Shown here: piece after piece, positions 1 to 6,349 of the stretch | Position numbering within the stretch: position 1 is the stretch's first letter | Layout of the letters: each line of letters begins with the position of its first letter | Assembly: GCA_937907325.1 (NCBI GenBank) | Contig: CALERO010000198.1 | Span: 1 to 28,938 of the forward strand | DNA length: 28,938 bases | Direction: 5' to 3' | Source: UBA4716 sp002438865 | Lineage (GTDB): Bacteria > Bacillota > Clostridia > UBA1381 | The notes under the pieces: model-generated | What the model saw: only the letters and a program-made list of their open reading frames with translations | Told to the model about the DNA's origin: nothing | Database searches by the model: none | Program-made: the position numbers and the translations under genes

Positions 1-67
1 ATATTGTTACTTCTTTGCCGCCGTAGTTATCTGTTTGGCGGAAAAGATTTTTTATAACTGTCTGCAT
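1..67 (-). CDS. asnS: Asparaginyl-tRNA synthetase, N-terminal fragment
   Basis: Only the first 22 codons are inside the window; the gene continues off the left edge. The start is an ATG preceded by GGAAAGGATAATAAG, a good ribosome binding site. The visible peptide contains FRQTDNYGGKEVTI, which resembles the first residues of clostridial AsnRS, just before the OB-fold anticodon-binding domain begins. AsnRS charges tRNA-Asn with asparagine in the cytoplasm. The gene lies 18 bp downstream of asnA on the same strand, so the two probably form an operon in which AsnA makes asparagine and AsnRS uses it. The call rests on a short peptide plus context. Confidence 0.72.
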   Translation of the reverse strand, partial: MQTVIKNLFRQTDNYGGKEVTI

Positions 68-85
68 CTTATTATCCTTTCCCCT

Positions 86-1093
86 TTAAATAAGATTTAT
101 ATTGTTCTCCCTGCATATTTTTATCATATCCTCAGGCCATACGGATGCCTGCACCTCGCCTATATGCGCCTTTGAAAGCATATACATACAAAGTCGGGAC
201 TGACCTATTCCGCCGCCTATTGTGTACGGAAGTTCGCAGTTTAAAAGCTTTTTGTGGAAGTCCATTGTAAGTCTTTCCTCACAGCCTGCCGCTTTAATCT
301 GCGACGCAAGCGAATTTTCGTCCACACGTATTCCCATGCTTGAAAGCTCAAAGCATATATCAAGAACGGGATAATATACCAATATATCGCCGTTAAGCTC
401 CCAATCGTCATAGTCGGGCGCTCTGCCGTCATGCTTTTTGCCCGATTTGAGGTCTTTGCCTATCTGCATAAGGAATACCGCTTTTTTCTCACGCAAAAGC
501 TTATTCTCACGCTCTTTCGGATCGTCGTTTGGGTACATATCCTCAAGTTCCTGCGTGGTTATGAACGTAATATCGTCTGCAAAATTATCCTCAAGTTCGG
601 GATATTTCTGATGAACACGTGCCATGGTCGATTTCATTGCACGGTAAATGCGCTTTACGTAATTTTTAAGCGTTTCGGTATTTCTTTCCTCTTTGTTTAT
701 GACAGCCTCCCAGTCCCACTGGTCAACGTACATTGAGTGGAGATTGTCCACTTCCTCGTCACGTCTTATGGCGTTCATATCGGTATAAAGTCCCTCTCCT
801 GCGCCAAAGGCGTATTTTCCCAAAGTCATACGCTTCCACTTTGCAAGCGAATGTACAATTTCAAGAGTTGCTCCCCCGATACAGGGTGCGTCAAAAGATA
901 CGGGGCGTTCCACACCGTTTAAGTTGTCGTTAAGACCCGTTTCCGGGCGGACAAACAGCGGTGCCGAAATACGCTGAAGATTCAGTGCCGAAATTATTTC
1001 GTGCTGAAAAGTATCCTTTATGAATTTTATTGCTCTTTCGGTTTCTCTGCCGTCAAGAGGGCTTTTATAGCCTTTCGGTAATAACAGTGACAT
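86..1093 (-). CDS. asnA: Aspartate--ammonia ligase (asparagine synthetase A)
   Basis: The protein (335 aa from the chosen start) matches AsnA along its length. It has the opening LPKGYKSPLDGRETERAI, then RISAPLFV, GLNDNLNGVERPVSF, YVDQWDWE and a closing GGGIGQSRLCM. AsnA makes asparagine from aspartate, ammonia and ATP in the cytoplasm and has a class II tRNA-synthetase-like fold. E. coli AsnA is 330 aa, which supports the start at 1093, twelve bases after AAGGA. Two in-frame upstream ATGs exist (1126 and 1105), but the one at 1105 directly abuts the Shine-Dalgarno sequence and the other has none. There is no room for a T-box leader in the 63 bp upstream. It is followed by asnS. Confidence 0.96.
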   Translation of the reverse strand: MSLLLPKGYKSPLDGRETERAIKFIKDTFQHEIISALNLQRISAPLFVRPETGLNDNLNGVERPVSFDAPCIGGATLEIVHSLAKWKRMTLGKYAFGAGEGLYTDMNAIRRDEEVDNLHSMYVDQWDWEAVINKEERNTETLKNYVKRIYRAMKSTMARVHQKYPELEDNFADDITFITTQELEDMYPNDDPKERENKLLREKKAVFLMQIGKDLKSGKKHDGRAPDYDDWELNGDILVYYPVLDICFELSSMGIRVDENSLASQIKAAGCEERLTMDFHKKLLNCELPYTIGGGIGQSRLCMYMLSKAHIGEVQASVWPEDMIKICRENNINLI

Positions 1094-1156
1094 TTTTACA
1101 ACCATTCCTTTCCGTGCCGCAGGCACAAAGCATAAGACTGTATAACATATGCTTTT

Positions 1157-1324
1157 TTAGTCTTCGTATTCTATACTGTCAAGGGTAGCTTTGAAATTTT
1201 TGCGTACCGCCTCAAGGTATTCCTTACGGAGCATTGCACGCTCGGCAATCTCGTCCGCCGTTAATTCAGACGTTTTCGCCTTTTTTGCAAGCTCATTTAT
1301 TCTATCTATTTTAGCTTTATCCAA
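1157..1324 (-). CDS. DUF896 (UPF0291) family protein, YnzC-like
   Basis: This 55-residue protein starts at TTG, six to seven bases after GGGAGGG. It reads DKAKIDRINELAKKAKTSEL, then LTADEIAERAMLRKEYLEAV, and ends in a short acidic tail. The RINELAKKAK and LRKEYLE blocks are typical of the DUF896 family, small two-helix cytoplasmic proteins such as Bacillus YnzC. The molecular role of the family is not established. In B. subtilis ynzC lies in an SOS operon, but I see no LexA box here. It has its own sigma-A-like promoter and ends 63 bp before asnA, so read-through into asnA-asnS is possible. The non-ATG start and small size make it easy to miss. Confidence 0.85.
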   Translation of the reverse strand: MDKAKIDRINELAKKAKTSELTADEIAERAMLRKEYLEAVRKNFKATLDSIEYED

Positions 1325-1357
1325 AACAATCCCTCCCGATTTTTACACTCAAAGTAT

Positions 1358-1386
1358 ATTGTACTATATTATTTGAGAAATTTCAA
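1358..1386 (-). promoter_or_regulatory. Sigma-A-like promoter of the DUF896 gene
   Basis: On the minus strand TTGAAA (1386-1381) and TACAAT (1363-1358) are separated by exactly 17 bp. The -10 lies about 35 bp upstream of the TTG start. There is no inverted repeat around it. Confidence 0.6.
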
Positions 1387-1464
1387 TATTTTTTTGGGAC
1401 AAATTTCAATTTTTTTGTTTTTTACATACTATACATTACAGACCGAGGAAAGGAGGGCTATGAA

Positions 1465-1572
1465 ATGAACGATTGCTGTGGAAATAATTGCGGTGGTTGC
1501 AATTTCGATCTTGATATGATTCTTTGGGTTCTTATTATAATTGTAATCGTAACCTGTATGTGCAACAACTAA
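1465..1572 (+). CDS. Small Cys-rich single-pass membrane protein, possibly spore-associated
   Basis: A 35-residue ORF with a strong Shine-Dalgarno (AGGAGG) upstream of ATG 1465. The N-terminus has four cysteines within about ten residues (CC, then CGGC with Asn and Gly). A hydrophobic segment of about 14 residues follows (MILWVLIIIVIVT), and the end is CMCNN. A strong hairpin lies 38 bp after the stop. An earlier ATG at 1460 opens a two-codon frame (Met-Lys-stop) that overlaps the real start. The layout resembles tiny Gly/Cys/Asn-rich membrane proteins of Firmicutes spore coats (YjcZ-like), but I cannot assign a family. CATACTATA at 1425-1433 fits the CATANNNTA -10 of mother-cell sporulation sigma factors. 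No convincing -35 was found. Confidence 0.62.
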   Translation: MNDCCGNNCGGCNFDLDMILWVLIIIVIVTCMCNN

Positions 1573-1585
1573 TACATCTCACTGC

Positions 1586-1639
1586 TGCGGATAGCCCTTA
1601 TCCGCAAAACAGGCGGCTCCCCGAAAGAGGAGCCGCCTG
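1586..1639 (+). terminator. Tandem hairpins, likely terminator of the small membrane protein gene
   Basis: Two stem-loops follow the stop. The first (1586-1606) has an 8-bp stem TGCGGATA/TATCCGCA. The second (1610-1639) has an 11-bp GC-rich stem CAGGCGGCTCC/GGAGCCGCCTG with an 8-base loop. The tail is only moderately T-rich (TTGCCGTTTT), so termination may be incomplete. Confidence 0.6.
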
Positions 1640-1670
1640 TTGCCGTTTTGATGCGGTATGCTTACAATTC

Positions 1671-1700
1671 CCGGTAGGGGACGATGCCTTTCATCGTCCC
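1671..1700 (-). repeat. Isolated palindromic repeat, hairpin of the 13.8-14.1 kb array in inverse orientation
   Basis: The block GGGGACGATG - CCTTT - CATCGTCCC is the reverse complement of the hairpin core in the second array (13808 onward), including the flanking CCCCTACC on its strand. It shows that single hairpin modules occur in either orientation next to the main arrays. No ORF overlaps it. Confidence 0.7.
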
Positions 1701-1735
1701 GAAATGAAACCACACAATACACGGGATAATGTTTC

Positions 1736-2138
1736 GGGGCGATGTAGGCATCGCCCCCTACAGATTGCAAATTCGTGCAAATCCGCCGTTACCCTCATTG
1801 CCTGTGCAAAAAAAGAAACAAGCAGATTGTGCGCTTTGGGGCGATGTGGGCATCGCCTCCTACAGGCTGCAATTTCATACTAATCCGCCGTTACCCACAC
1901 AGCCTGTGCGGAAAAGAAACAAGCCGATTGTGCGCTTTGGGGCGATGTAGGCATCGCCCCCTACAGGCTGCAAATTCGCGCAAATCTGCCGTTACCCTCA
2001 TAACCTGTATGAAAAAGAAATACGCAGATTGTGCGTTTCGGGGCGATGTGGACATCTATCCCCTACAGATTGCAAATTCGTGCAAATCCGCCGTACCCAC
2101 ACAGCCTGTGCGGAAAAGAAACGAGCAGATTGTGCTTT
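1736..2138 (+). repeat. Tandem array of four ~101-bp units, each with a GGGGCGATG hairpin (array A)
   Basis: Unit starts are at 1736, 1838, 1939 and 2040, giving periods of 102, 101 and 101 bp. Each unit has a hairpin (GGGGCGATG, 4-base loop, CATCGCCCC), then CCTACAG, a TGCAAATTCGTGCAAAT-like stretch, CCGCCGTTACCC, and a purine-rich module GAAAAGAAACAAGCAGATT. The second hairpin has one change in its 3' arm and the fourth is degenerate. Any ORF through the array is only repeat translation. There is no evidence of spacers, so this is not a CRISPR array. Apart from these repeats and the two hairpins above, I see no gene between 1573 and 2196. Confidence 0.88.
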
Positions 2139-2202
2139 TGAGCTGCGACGGCGTACGAAGGTACTCCGAGCAGGGAAAAAGTGCGAGATGCGACGTTTAT
2201 TT
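2111..2202 (-). repeat. Stop-codon-associated repeat module X (copy 1)
   Basis: This roughly 90-bp block is closely similar to two tandem copies at 14131-14338. On the minus strand it begins at the TAA stop of the esterase gene (ATAAACGTCGCATCTCGCAC), passes through a TACGCCGTCGCA segment and ends in the purine-rich module that is also part of array A. It is therefore a hybrid of an array A module and a separate 3'-end module. It probably forms the 3' untranslated region of the esterase transcript. Confidence 0.78.
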
Positions 2203-3432
2203 TTCGCACAGGACGTATTGAATGGGTTCGAGCGACCTGTACGGGTGCGTTTGATTTTGTACGAAATGTATTTCTTTGGGTGACGATATGGCGTTGTATA
2301 TGGCGGCTTCGCCCGATGGAGGGCATACGTAGTCGCCGAGTCCTGCGCCTATGTCGGCAGGGCATTTTAAATATTTTGCCGCAATTGCGGTGTCGAAGTA
2401 TTTGAGTCCTTCGGTGTAGTCGGGGCGCCAGCCGTAAAGCCTGCCGCAGTTTTTTGTTCCGCCGAGATCCGCCATCCACGGTATAAACATATGGCACTGT
2501 GTTGCAACACCCGAATGTGCCGCCATATTGCAAGCCTGCATTCCGCCCATACTTCCGCCGCTGAACATAAAATCCTTTCCGTTAAGCAGAGGATTGTCCT
2601 TTATAAATCTCAAAACCTGCATATCACGTATAAATACCTTTGCCCAGTAGGTTGTTTTCGGATTTTTGTTTTCTTCGTTGCTGAAGCCGAACTCCTTTAG
2701 TTCTCCGTTTGCGAGATTATCGTAATATTCGTCCGGCTGACGGTTGTATATGGAATGTACGTTTACGGACACATTCATAATGCCGTCCTCGGCATTGTAT
2801 TCGTTTCCGCATACGCCGTAGCCCTGGAAATTCATTCTAAGCTTAAGACTTCCCTTTTGCGCATTTTTCGGATACGTTACGAAAAATGAAGCAAAATCAC
2901 TGCCCGTAGTTTTTATGCGCATATCGTAAAGTTCAAACCCGGGAAATCTTTCGTCCTCAAATTTTTCCTTAAAAATTACTTCCGGCTCTGTTTTTGCGGC
3001 TTCGTCCCTTATCCACTGCCAAAATTCGAGATAATCGGACGGTTCCTCCGTACCTGTAACGATTTTATCTATATCGGCGCCTGCGCCGCCCTCGAATATG
3101 TCTATGCCGTCTATTTCCTTTTTGTCCTCATCGCAAGCCTTTGCAATAACGTGAACAAATCCGTCACGGTTTACGGATGTGTCAAAATAAAACCAGCCGT
3201 CCTCCGAAGGCTCGGCATAGCCGTCTGTTTTTACGCCGTCCTCGCCCTCGCAAGAATAGTATATGTACGGAACGGGCACATCTTTATCCTCGGTTTTGAC
3301 CTTGAGTTTGAAAGTCATCACCTCGCCCGCTTTGTATTCTATAGAATTTTTTGTGGTCGAACCGACAAAATACACGTTGTTTGTTTCGGATATTCCTTTT
3401 AGAAAATCACGTACCGCTTTTTCTGCATTCAT
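2197..3432 (-). CDS. Acetyl xylan esterase / cephalosporin-C deacetylase-like (CE7-type) esterase
   Basis: A 411-residue alpha/beta hydrolase. Residues 1-115 or so look like a beta-sandwich (EYKAGEVMTFKLKV, then YFDTSVNRDGFVHVIAKA). The catalytic domain has NFQGYG (201-206, the oxyanion-side motif), a nucleophile elbow SGGSMGG with Ser294, GDYVCPPSG with Asp367, and QTHPY with His396. This is the CE7 order: Ser in GGSxGG, Asp before CPP, and a late His. CE7 enzymes remove acetyl groups from xylo-oligosaccharides and other acetylated sugars. There is no signal peptide, so it should act in the cytoplasm. It has its own consensus promoter, separate from the upstream operon by a terminator. The exact substrate is unknown. 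The stop codon lies at the edge of repeat module X. Confidence 0.85.
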   Translation of the reverse strand: MNAEKAVRDFLKGISETNNVYFVGSTTKNSIEYKAGEVMTFKLKVKTEDKDVPVPYIYYSCEGEDGVKTDGYAEPSEDGWFYFDTSVNRDGFVHVIAKACDEDKKEIDGIDIFEGGAGADIDKIVTGTEEPSDYLEFWQWIRDEAAKTEPEVIFKEKFEDERFPGFELYDMRIKTTGSDFASFFVTYPKNAQKGSLKLRMNFQGYGVCGNEYNAEDGIMNVSVNVHSIYNRQPDEYYDNLANGELKEFGFSNEENKNPKTTYWAKVFIRDMQVLRFIKDNPLLNGKDFMFSGGSMGGMQACNMAAHSGVATQCHMFIPWMADLGGTKNCGRLYGWRPDYTEGLKYFDTAIAAKYLKCPADIGAGLGDYVCPPSGEAAIYNAISSPKEIHFVQNQTHPYRSLEPIQYVLCEK

Positions 3433-3458
3433 AAAGTTTTCCTCCGCTTTTTTCTGTA

Positions 3459-3487
3459 ATTATATCACTACAGTTAAACAGTGTCAA
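3459..3487 (-). promoter_or_regulatory. Perfect-consensus sigma-A promoter of the esterase gene
   Basis: On the minus strand TTGACA (3487-3482) and TATAAT (3464-3459) are separated by 17 bp, identical to consensus. The spacer contains a direct repeat ACTGT-TTA-ACTGT and the flanks CACT/AGTG, a possible repressor site. The -35 starts immediately after the T-tract of the upstream terminator. Confidence 0.82.
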
Positions 3488-3488
3488 C

Positions 3489-3518
3489 AAAAAACTCCCG
3501 AATGTACCGGGAGTTTTT
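3489..3518 (-). terminator. Intrinsic terminator of the glycyl radical enzyme operon
   Basis: The stem is ACTCCCG/CGGGAGT with a 7-base loop, flanked by runs of A and T, so on the minus strand it ends in TTTTTT. It sits between the TIM-barrel gene and the esterase promoter and separates the two transcription units. Confidence 0.8.
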
Positions 3519-3612
3519 GCAGACAAACCGTTTGAGGTTTGTCTGCTTTGTTATTGGGAGTTTGAGGTGCCAACCTCAAGTTTAAATCATTTCTGATGAC
3601 AGGCTCATGTCA
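3519..3612 (-). other. Three consecutive stem-loops in the 3' untranslated region
   Basis: Upstream of the terminator on the minus strand are three more stem-loops. The first is TGACA/TGTCA (3597-3612), overlapping the stop codon. The second is TTGAGGT/ACCTCAA with a 4-base loop (3562-3579). The third is a perfect 11-bp stem GCAGACAAACC/GGTTTGTCTGC with a 6-base loop (3519-3546). With the terminator there are four hairpins in about 125 bp. Possible roles are transcript stabilisation, a processed 3' small RNA or a backup terminator. Confidence 0.6.
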
Positions 3613-5487
3613 ATCAAAATATTCTATTTGCGCAACATCCACGCCACGTCCCGCAACACGCACACGGAATTCATTTTCCGACCAATTGAGCGGATAGCCG
3701 TCAGGCTTGGTTATTATTTTTATATTTTTAATGCGCCTTGCCGTTTTTATTACGGGAATTACATAATAATATTCGTTATTATCTATCGCAATAACCGAGG
3801 TATGCTCACCCGTTCTTATTTCGTTTAAGGTACATTCCGCACCTCCGCTCACAAACGAAGCATTGACCGTTTCGTTTATCTTTTTCGCAATCGTTTTTAT
3901 GTATCCGTCGGGTATGGGAGAAAATTTCAGCGGTCTTACCCAGCCTGCTGTATCGGGATTAATCTCGTGCATAGTGTCGGTATCGGGGATATATTCCGCC
4001 TTTATCACTCTGCCGCCCGTATAGCTGTCTATAAGCGCTTTTTCGTTTTGCGGTAAAAGCGAATAATTCGTCACAAGAATATCGCCGCTGACATCGCCGA
4101 GATGCGAAATGTCAGCCGCTCCCCATATTGCCGCACCGGCACGCATAAGAGCCGCAAGCCATTTTGCGCTGTGATACGTTCCGTGTTTGATAAACGAGTC
4201 AAGCTCGTTTTCCATACGTGCGGCGCTCCATATAAACACTGCTCCCTCGGCAGACTGCATTTCGGGCGTGTATCCGTTGTCAATACAAAGGCGTATAAAA
4301 TCCCAGTCGGACTTATTAAGCGCATCACCCAGACAAAAATGCGGGCCGTCCGTTATGGGTTTCCAGCCGTTTTTTCCAAAGCAAAAATGCGTGAAGTTTG
4401 CCGCAGCGGCACGCTGCATTGCCGTCGGCGCATGGTGGATAACGTTCCACTGTTCCTGATTGTCCCATATCATAAACAGCGGCGTTATTTTCATATTTTC
4501 ATTATTCGCACAAACCGACATAAGGTTTGCGACAAACTCGTAATGAATCATTTTTCGTTCTTCATAACTTAAGGTATATTCGTGATTATCCTCATAACCC
4601 AGTACAGCAAGATCAGACGATACGTCCTCAACTATAAAGTAGTCCGCACCGGCATTTTCTATTATTTTATAATCCGCACCGTAGCGGTAAACCGCCTCCA
4701 AAGGATCACGTGTCCATGCGCTGTTTACCGCAACAGACGCACCTGTTTCCTTTATACCTATTATTATCTTTGTTAGAAATCCTCCCCAGCGGCGGCGGTA
4801 AAAAGCAATCCATTCCGCACGGCGGTAACGTCCGATATACGACGGTATATCTTTAATTTCCCCGGGGATTTCAATGCCCGACTGCTCTATAAGGTCAGAT
4901 GAAAAATCGGCAAACCATATCGCATCACGGGGCGAAGAAATGCCGTCCGCAAGCTGAATACCGTCAAAGCCGTAATCCGATATAAGCTCACGTATTTTTT
5001 TCAAAAGAAAATCTTCGTAATACGTCCCGTCCGCAAAACGCTTTATCATAATGGGCGCACCCATACCGTCGTCGCACGGACGATCTGCCAAAAGCTCGGG
5101 GTGCATATCGGAAAATTCCGTTTCCGGCTCAAGGTCAAAAAAGCTTGCAAACACGCCCACGCCCCTGCTCTGCAGAGTTCTTACAAGGTTTCTTAAATCA
5201 TAATTTGTCCAGTCCTGGCGCTTTCTCTGATCGTTTTCGGCATGACCGCAATACGAACACACGTATGGCGGCAAAACATATTCGCTGTCCATTCCCTTGT
5301 GCAGATTTGCGAAATCCACGCTCGTCAGGTGCAGCGATACGCTGTCGGGAACAAATCCGAGCGTTTTCAGATATTCGTCAACTCCGAAATCCTCCGCATT
5401 TTTTTCAAAGCCTATAAGCTCTATCCAAACCGAGTTATGAAAATTTTTATTGCTGTCATTGAAATAATTGCCAAACTTTCCGTACAT
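3610..5487 (-). CDS. Unassigned TIM-barrel glycoside hydrolase-like protein
   Basis: A 625-residue cytoplasmic protein (no signal peptide). The N-terminal 340 residues or so read as a barrel: GVGVFASFFDLEPETEF (109-125), DYGFDGIQLADG (171-182, strand ending in acidic residues), a Trp/Arg-rich helix, GASVAVNSAW (249-258), ADYFIVEDVSS (281-291), and ITPLFMIWDNQEQW (334-347). Residues about 435-500 resemble the Rossmann-like domain of GH42 enzymes (DILVTNYSLLPQNEKALID), and the end is beta-rich. Asp175, Asp181 and Glu287 are candidate catalytic residues. I do not recognise a CAZy family. The ATG follows AGGAG by seven bases, and the gene is 10 bp after the activase gene, so it is co-transcribed with the glycyl radical enzyme. 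Confidence 0.68.
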   Translation of the reverse strand: MYGKFGNYFNDSNKNFHNSVWIELIGFEKNAEDFGVDEYLKTLGFVPDSVSLHLTSVDFANLHKGMDSEYVLPPYVCSYCGHAENDQRKRQDWTNYDLRNLVRTLQSRGVGVFASFFDLEPETEFSDMHPELLADRPCDDGMGAPIMIKRFADGTYYEDFLLKKIRELISDYGFDGIQLADGISSPRDAIWFADFSSDLIEQSGIEIPGEIKDIPSYIGRYRRAEWIAFYRRRWGGFLTKIIIGIKETGASVAVNSAWTRDPLEAVYRYGADYKIIENAGADYFIVEDVSSDLAVLGYEDNHEYTLSYEERKMIHYEFVANLMSVCANNENMKITPLFMIWDNQEQWNVIHHAPTAMQRAAAANFTHFCFGKNGWKPITDGPHFCLGDALNKSDWDFIRLCIDNGYTPEMQSAEGAVFIWSAARMENELDSFIKHGTYHSAKWLAALMRAGAAIWGAADISHLGDVSGDILVTNYSLLPQNEKALIDSYTGGRVIKAEYIPDTDTMHEINPDTAGWVRPLKFSPIPDGYIKTIAKKINETVNASFVSGGAECTLNEIRTGEHTSVIAIDNNEYYYVIPVIKTARRIKNIKIITKPDGYPLNWSENEFRVRVAGRGVDVAQIEYFD

Positions 5488-5497
5488 AATATTCTCC

Positions 5498-6349
5498 TCA
5501 CACTATTGCATAATTGATTTTAAATTTTTCGCATATTTGTTTTGTCCGTTCAATATCCTCCGCTGTCGGCTTTTTAAAATCGTACGTATATTCACGTCCG
5601 ACAAGTCCGTACTTTGCACCGGCAAGCTCATTATACCCCAAAAATTCTATTTTTTCAACATTCTCCGCACCGCTTACAAATCCGCACAGTGCCGTAAGAT
5701 TTTCCTCATCGGTATTTATTCCGTGTATGAACGGCACACGCACGGTACACGGCACGCCCGATTTAAAAAGAATACGTGCATTGTCCAGAATAAGCGCATT
5801 GTCCGCTCCCGTGTATTCTTTATGTTTTCGGGCGTCCATTATCTTCAGGTCATAATACACGTAATCCGTATTTTTCAAAACCTCACGCCACTTTTCCGAC
5901 TCTCCGTACCCCGATGTTTCTATCACACGGTTCATCTTGGAGGTCTTTTTAAGCACCTCAATCAGAAAATCAGCCTGCATAAGCACTTCTCCCCCCGAGA
6001 AAGTCAAACCTCCGCCGCTTGTGCGGAGAACCGGCTCGTATTTCAAAAGACGTTTTGCAAGTTCGTCCGGCTCCGTCCACGTACCGCTTGTGCGTATAAG
6101 TCCTTTTGGACAGCTTATAATGCACTTTTGGCACAATATGCACCTGTCGGGCGAAGGACAGACTTTTTCGCAGATACCGCAGTGTACACAGCCGTTGGGA
6201 TTTTTCAATATCTGCACTTTATGCTCCCAGCCCTCGGGATTGTGACACCACCGGCACCGCATGGTACAGCCTTTAAAAAACACGTTTACACGTATTCCTC
6301 CGCCGTCAAAAACCGCAAATTCCTCGATTGAGAAAATCAGTCCTTTCAT
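5498..6349 (-). CDS. Glycyl radical enzyme activating enzyme (radical SAM, two extra 4Fe-4S clusters)
   Basis: A 283-residue activase. The radical SAM cluster motif CTMRCRWC is at 28-35 (Cys28, Cys32, Cys35). Two complete ferredoxin-like motifs follow: Cys54/57/60/64 and Cys70/73/76/80. The SAM-binding FSGGEV is at 117-122. This is the architecture of activases for eliminases such as glycerol dehydratase and choline TMA-lyase, not of PFL activase, which lacks the ferredoxin-like insert. It abstracts a hydrogen from the glycine of its partner using SAM and reduced iron-sulfur clusters. Its ATG overlaps the stop of the glycyl radical enzyme gene (ATGA), so translation is probably coupled. A longer in-frame start at 6391 lies inside the upstream gene and is unlikely. 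Confidence 0.93.
   Translation of the reverse strand: MKGLIFSIEEFAVFDGGGIRVNVFFKGCTMRCRWCHNPEGWEHKVQILKNPNGCVHCGICEKVCPSPDRCILCQKCIISCPKGLIRTSGTWTEPDELAKRLLKYEPVLRTSGGGLTFSGGEVLMQADFLIEVLKKTSKMNRVIETSGYGESEKWREVLKNTDYVYYDLKIMDARKHKEYTGADNALILDNARILFKSGVPCTVRVPFIHGINTDEENLTALCGFVSGAENVEKIEFLGYNELAGAKYGLVGREYTYDFKKPTAEDIERTKQICEKFKINYAIV

Noticed and set aside
1094..1156. T-box or other riboswitch upstream of asnA
   Set aside because: The gap is only 63 bp and holds just a small GTGCC/GGCAC hairpin, with no room for a T-box specifier and antiterminator.
1141..1200. TTGACA-17-TAAAAA as an asnA promoter inside the end of the DUF896 gene
   Set aside because: The -10 matches only four of six bases and the -35 is part of coding sequence; it cannot be told from chance.
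1586..1600. A 15-bp match (TGCGGATAGCCCTTA) to the secD leader at 21578-21592
   Set aside because: In a window of this size about one chance 15-mer match is expected, and the flanks do not match; the second copy does not form the same hairpin.
1736..2138. Possible CRISPR array
   Set aside because: Units are about 101 bp and almost entirely repeated, with no unique spacers, and no cas gene is nearby.
2197..2220. Truncation of the esterase by the repeat element
   Set aside because: The catalytic His396 and about 15 further residues are present, so the end is close to the length expected for CE7 proteins; there is no sign of lost function.
2063..2533. A 156-codon frame on the minus strand through array A, module X and the esterase end
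   Set aside because: It is translation of repeat DNA joined to an alternative frame of the esterase; the same frame text recurs wherever module X occurs.
5468..6331. A 287-codon open frame on the plus strand
   Set aside because: Antisense to the activase gene; its composition (Phe, His, Arg, Cys rich) is typical of a shadow frame and no domain is recognisable.
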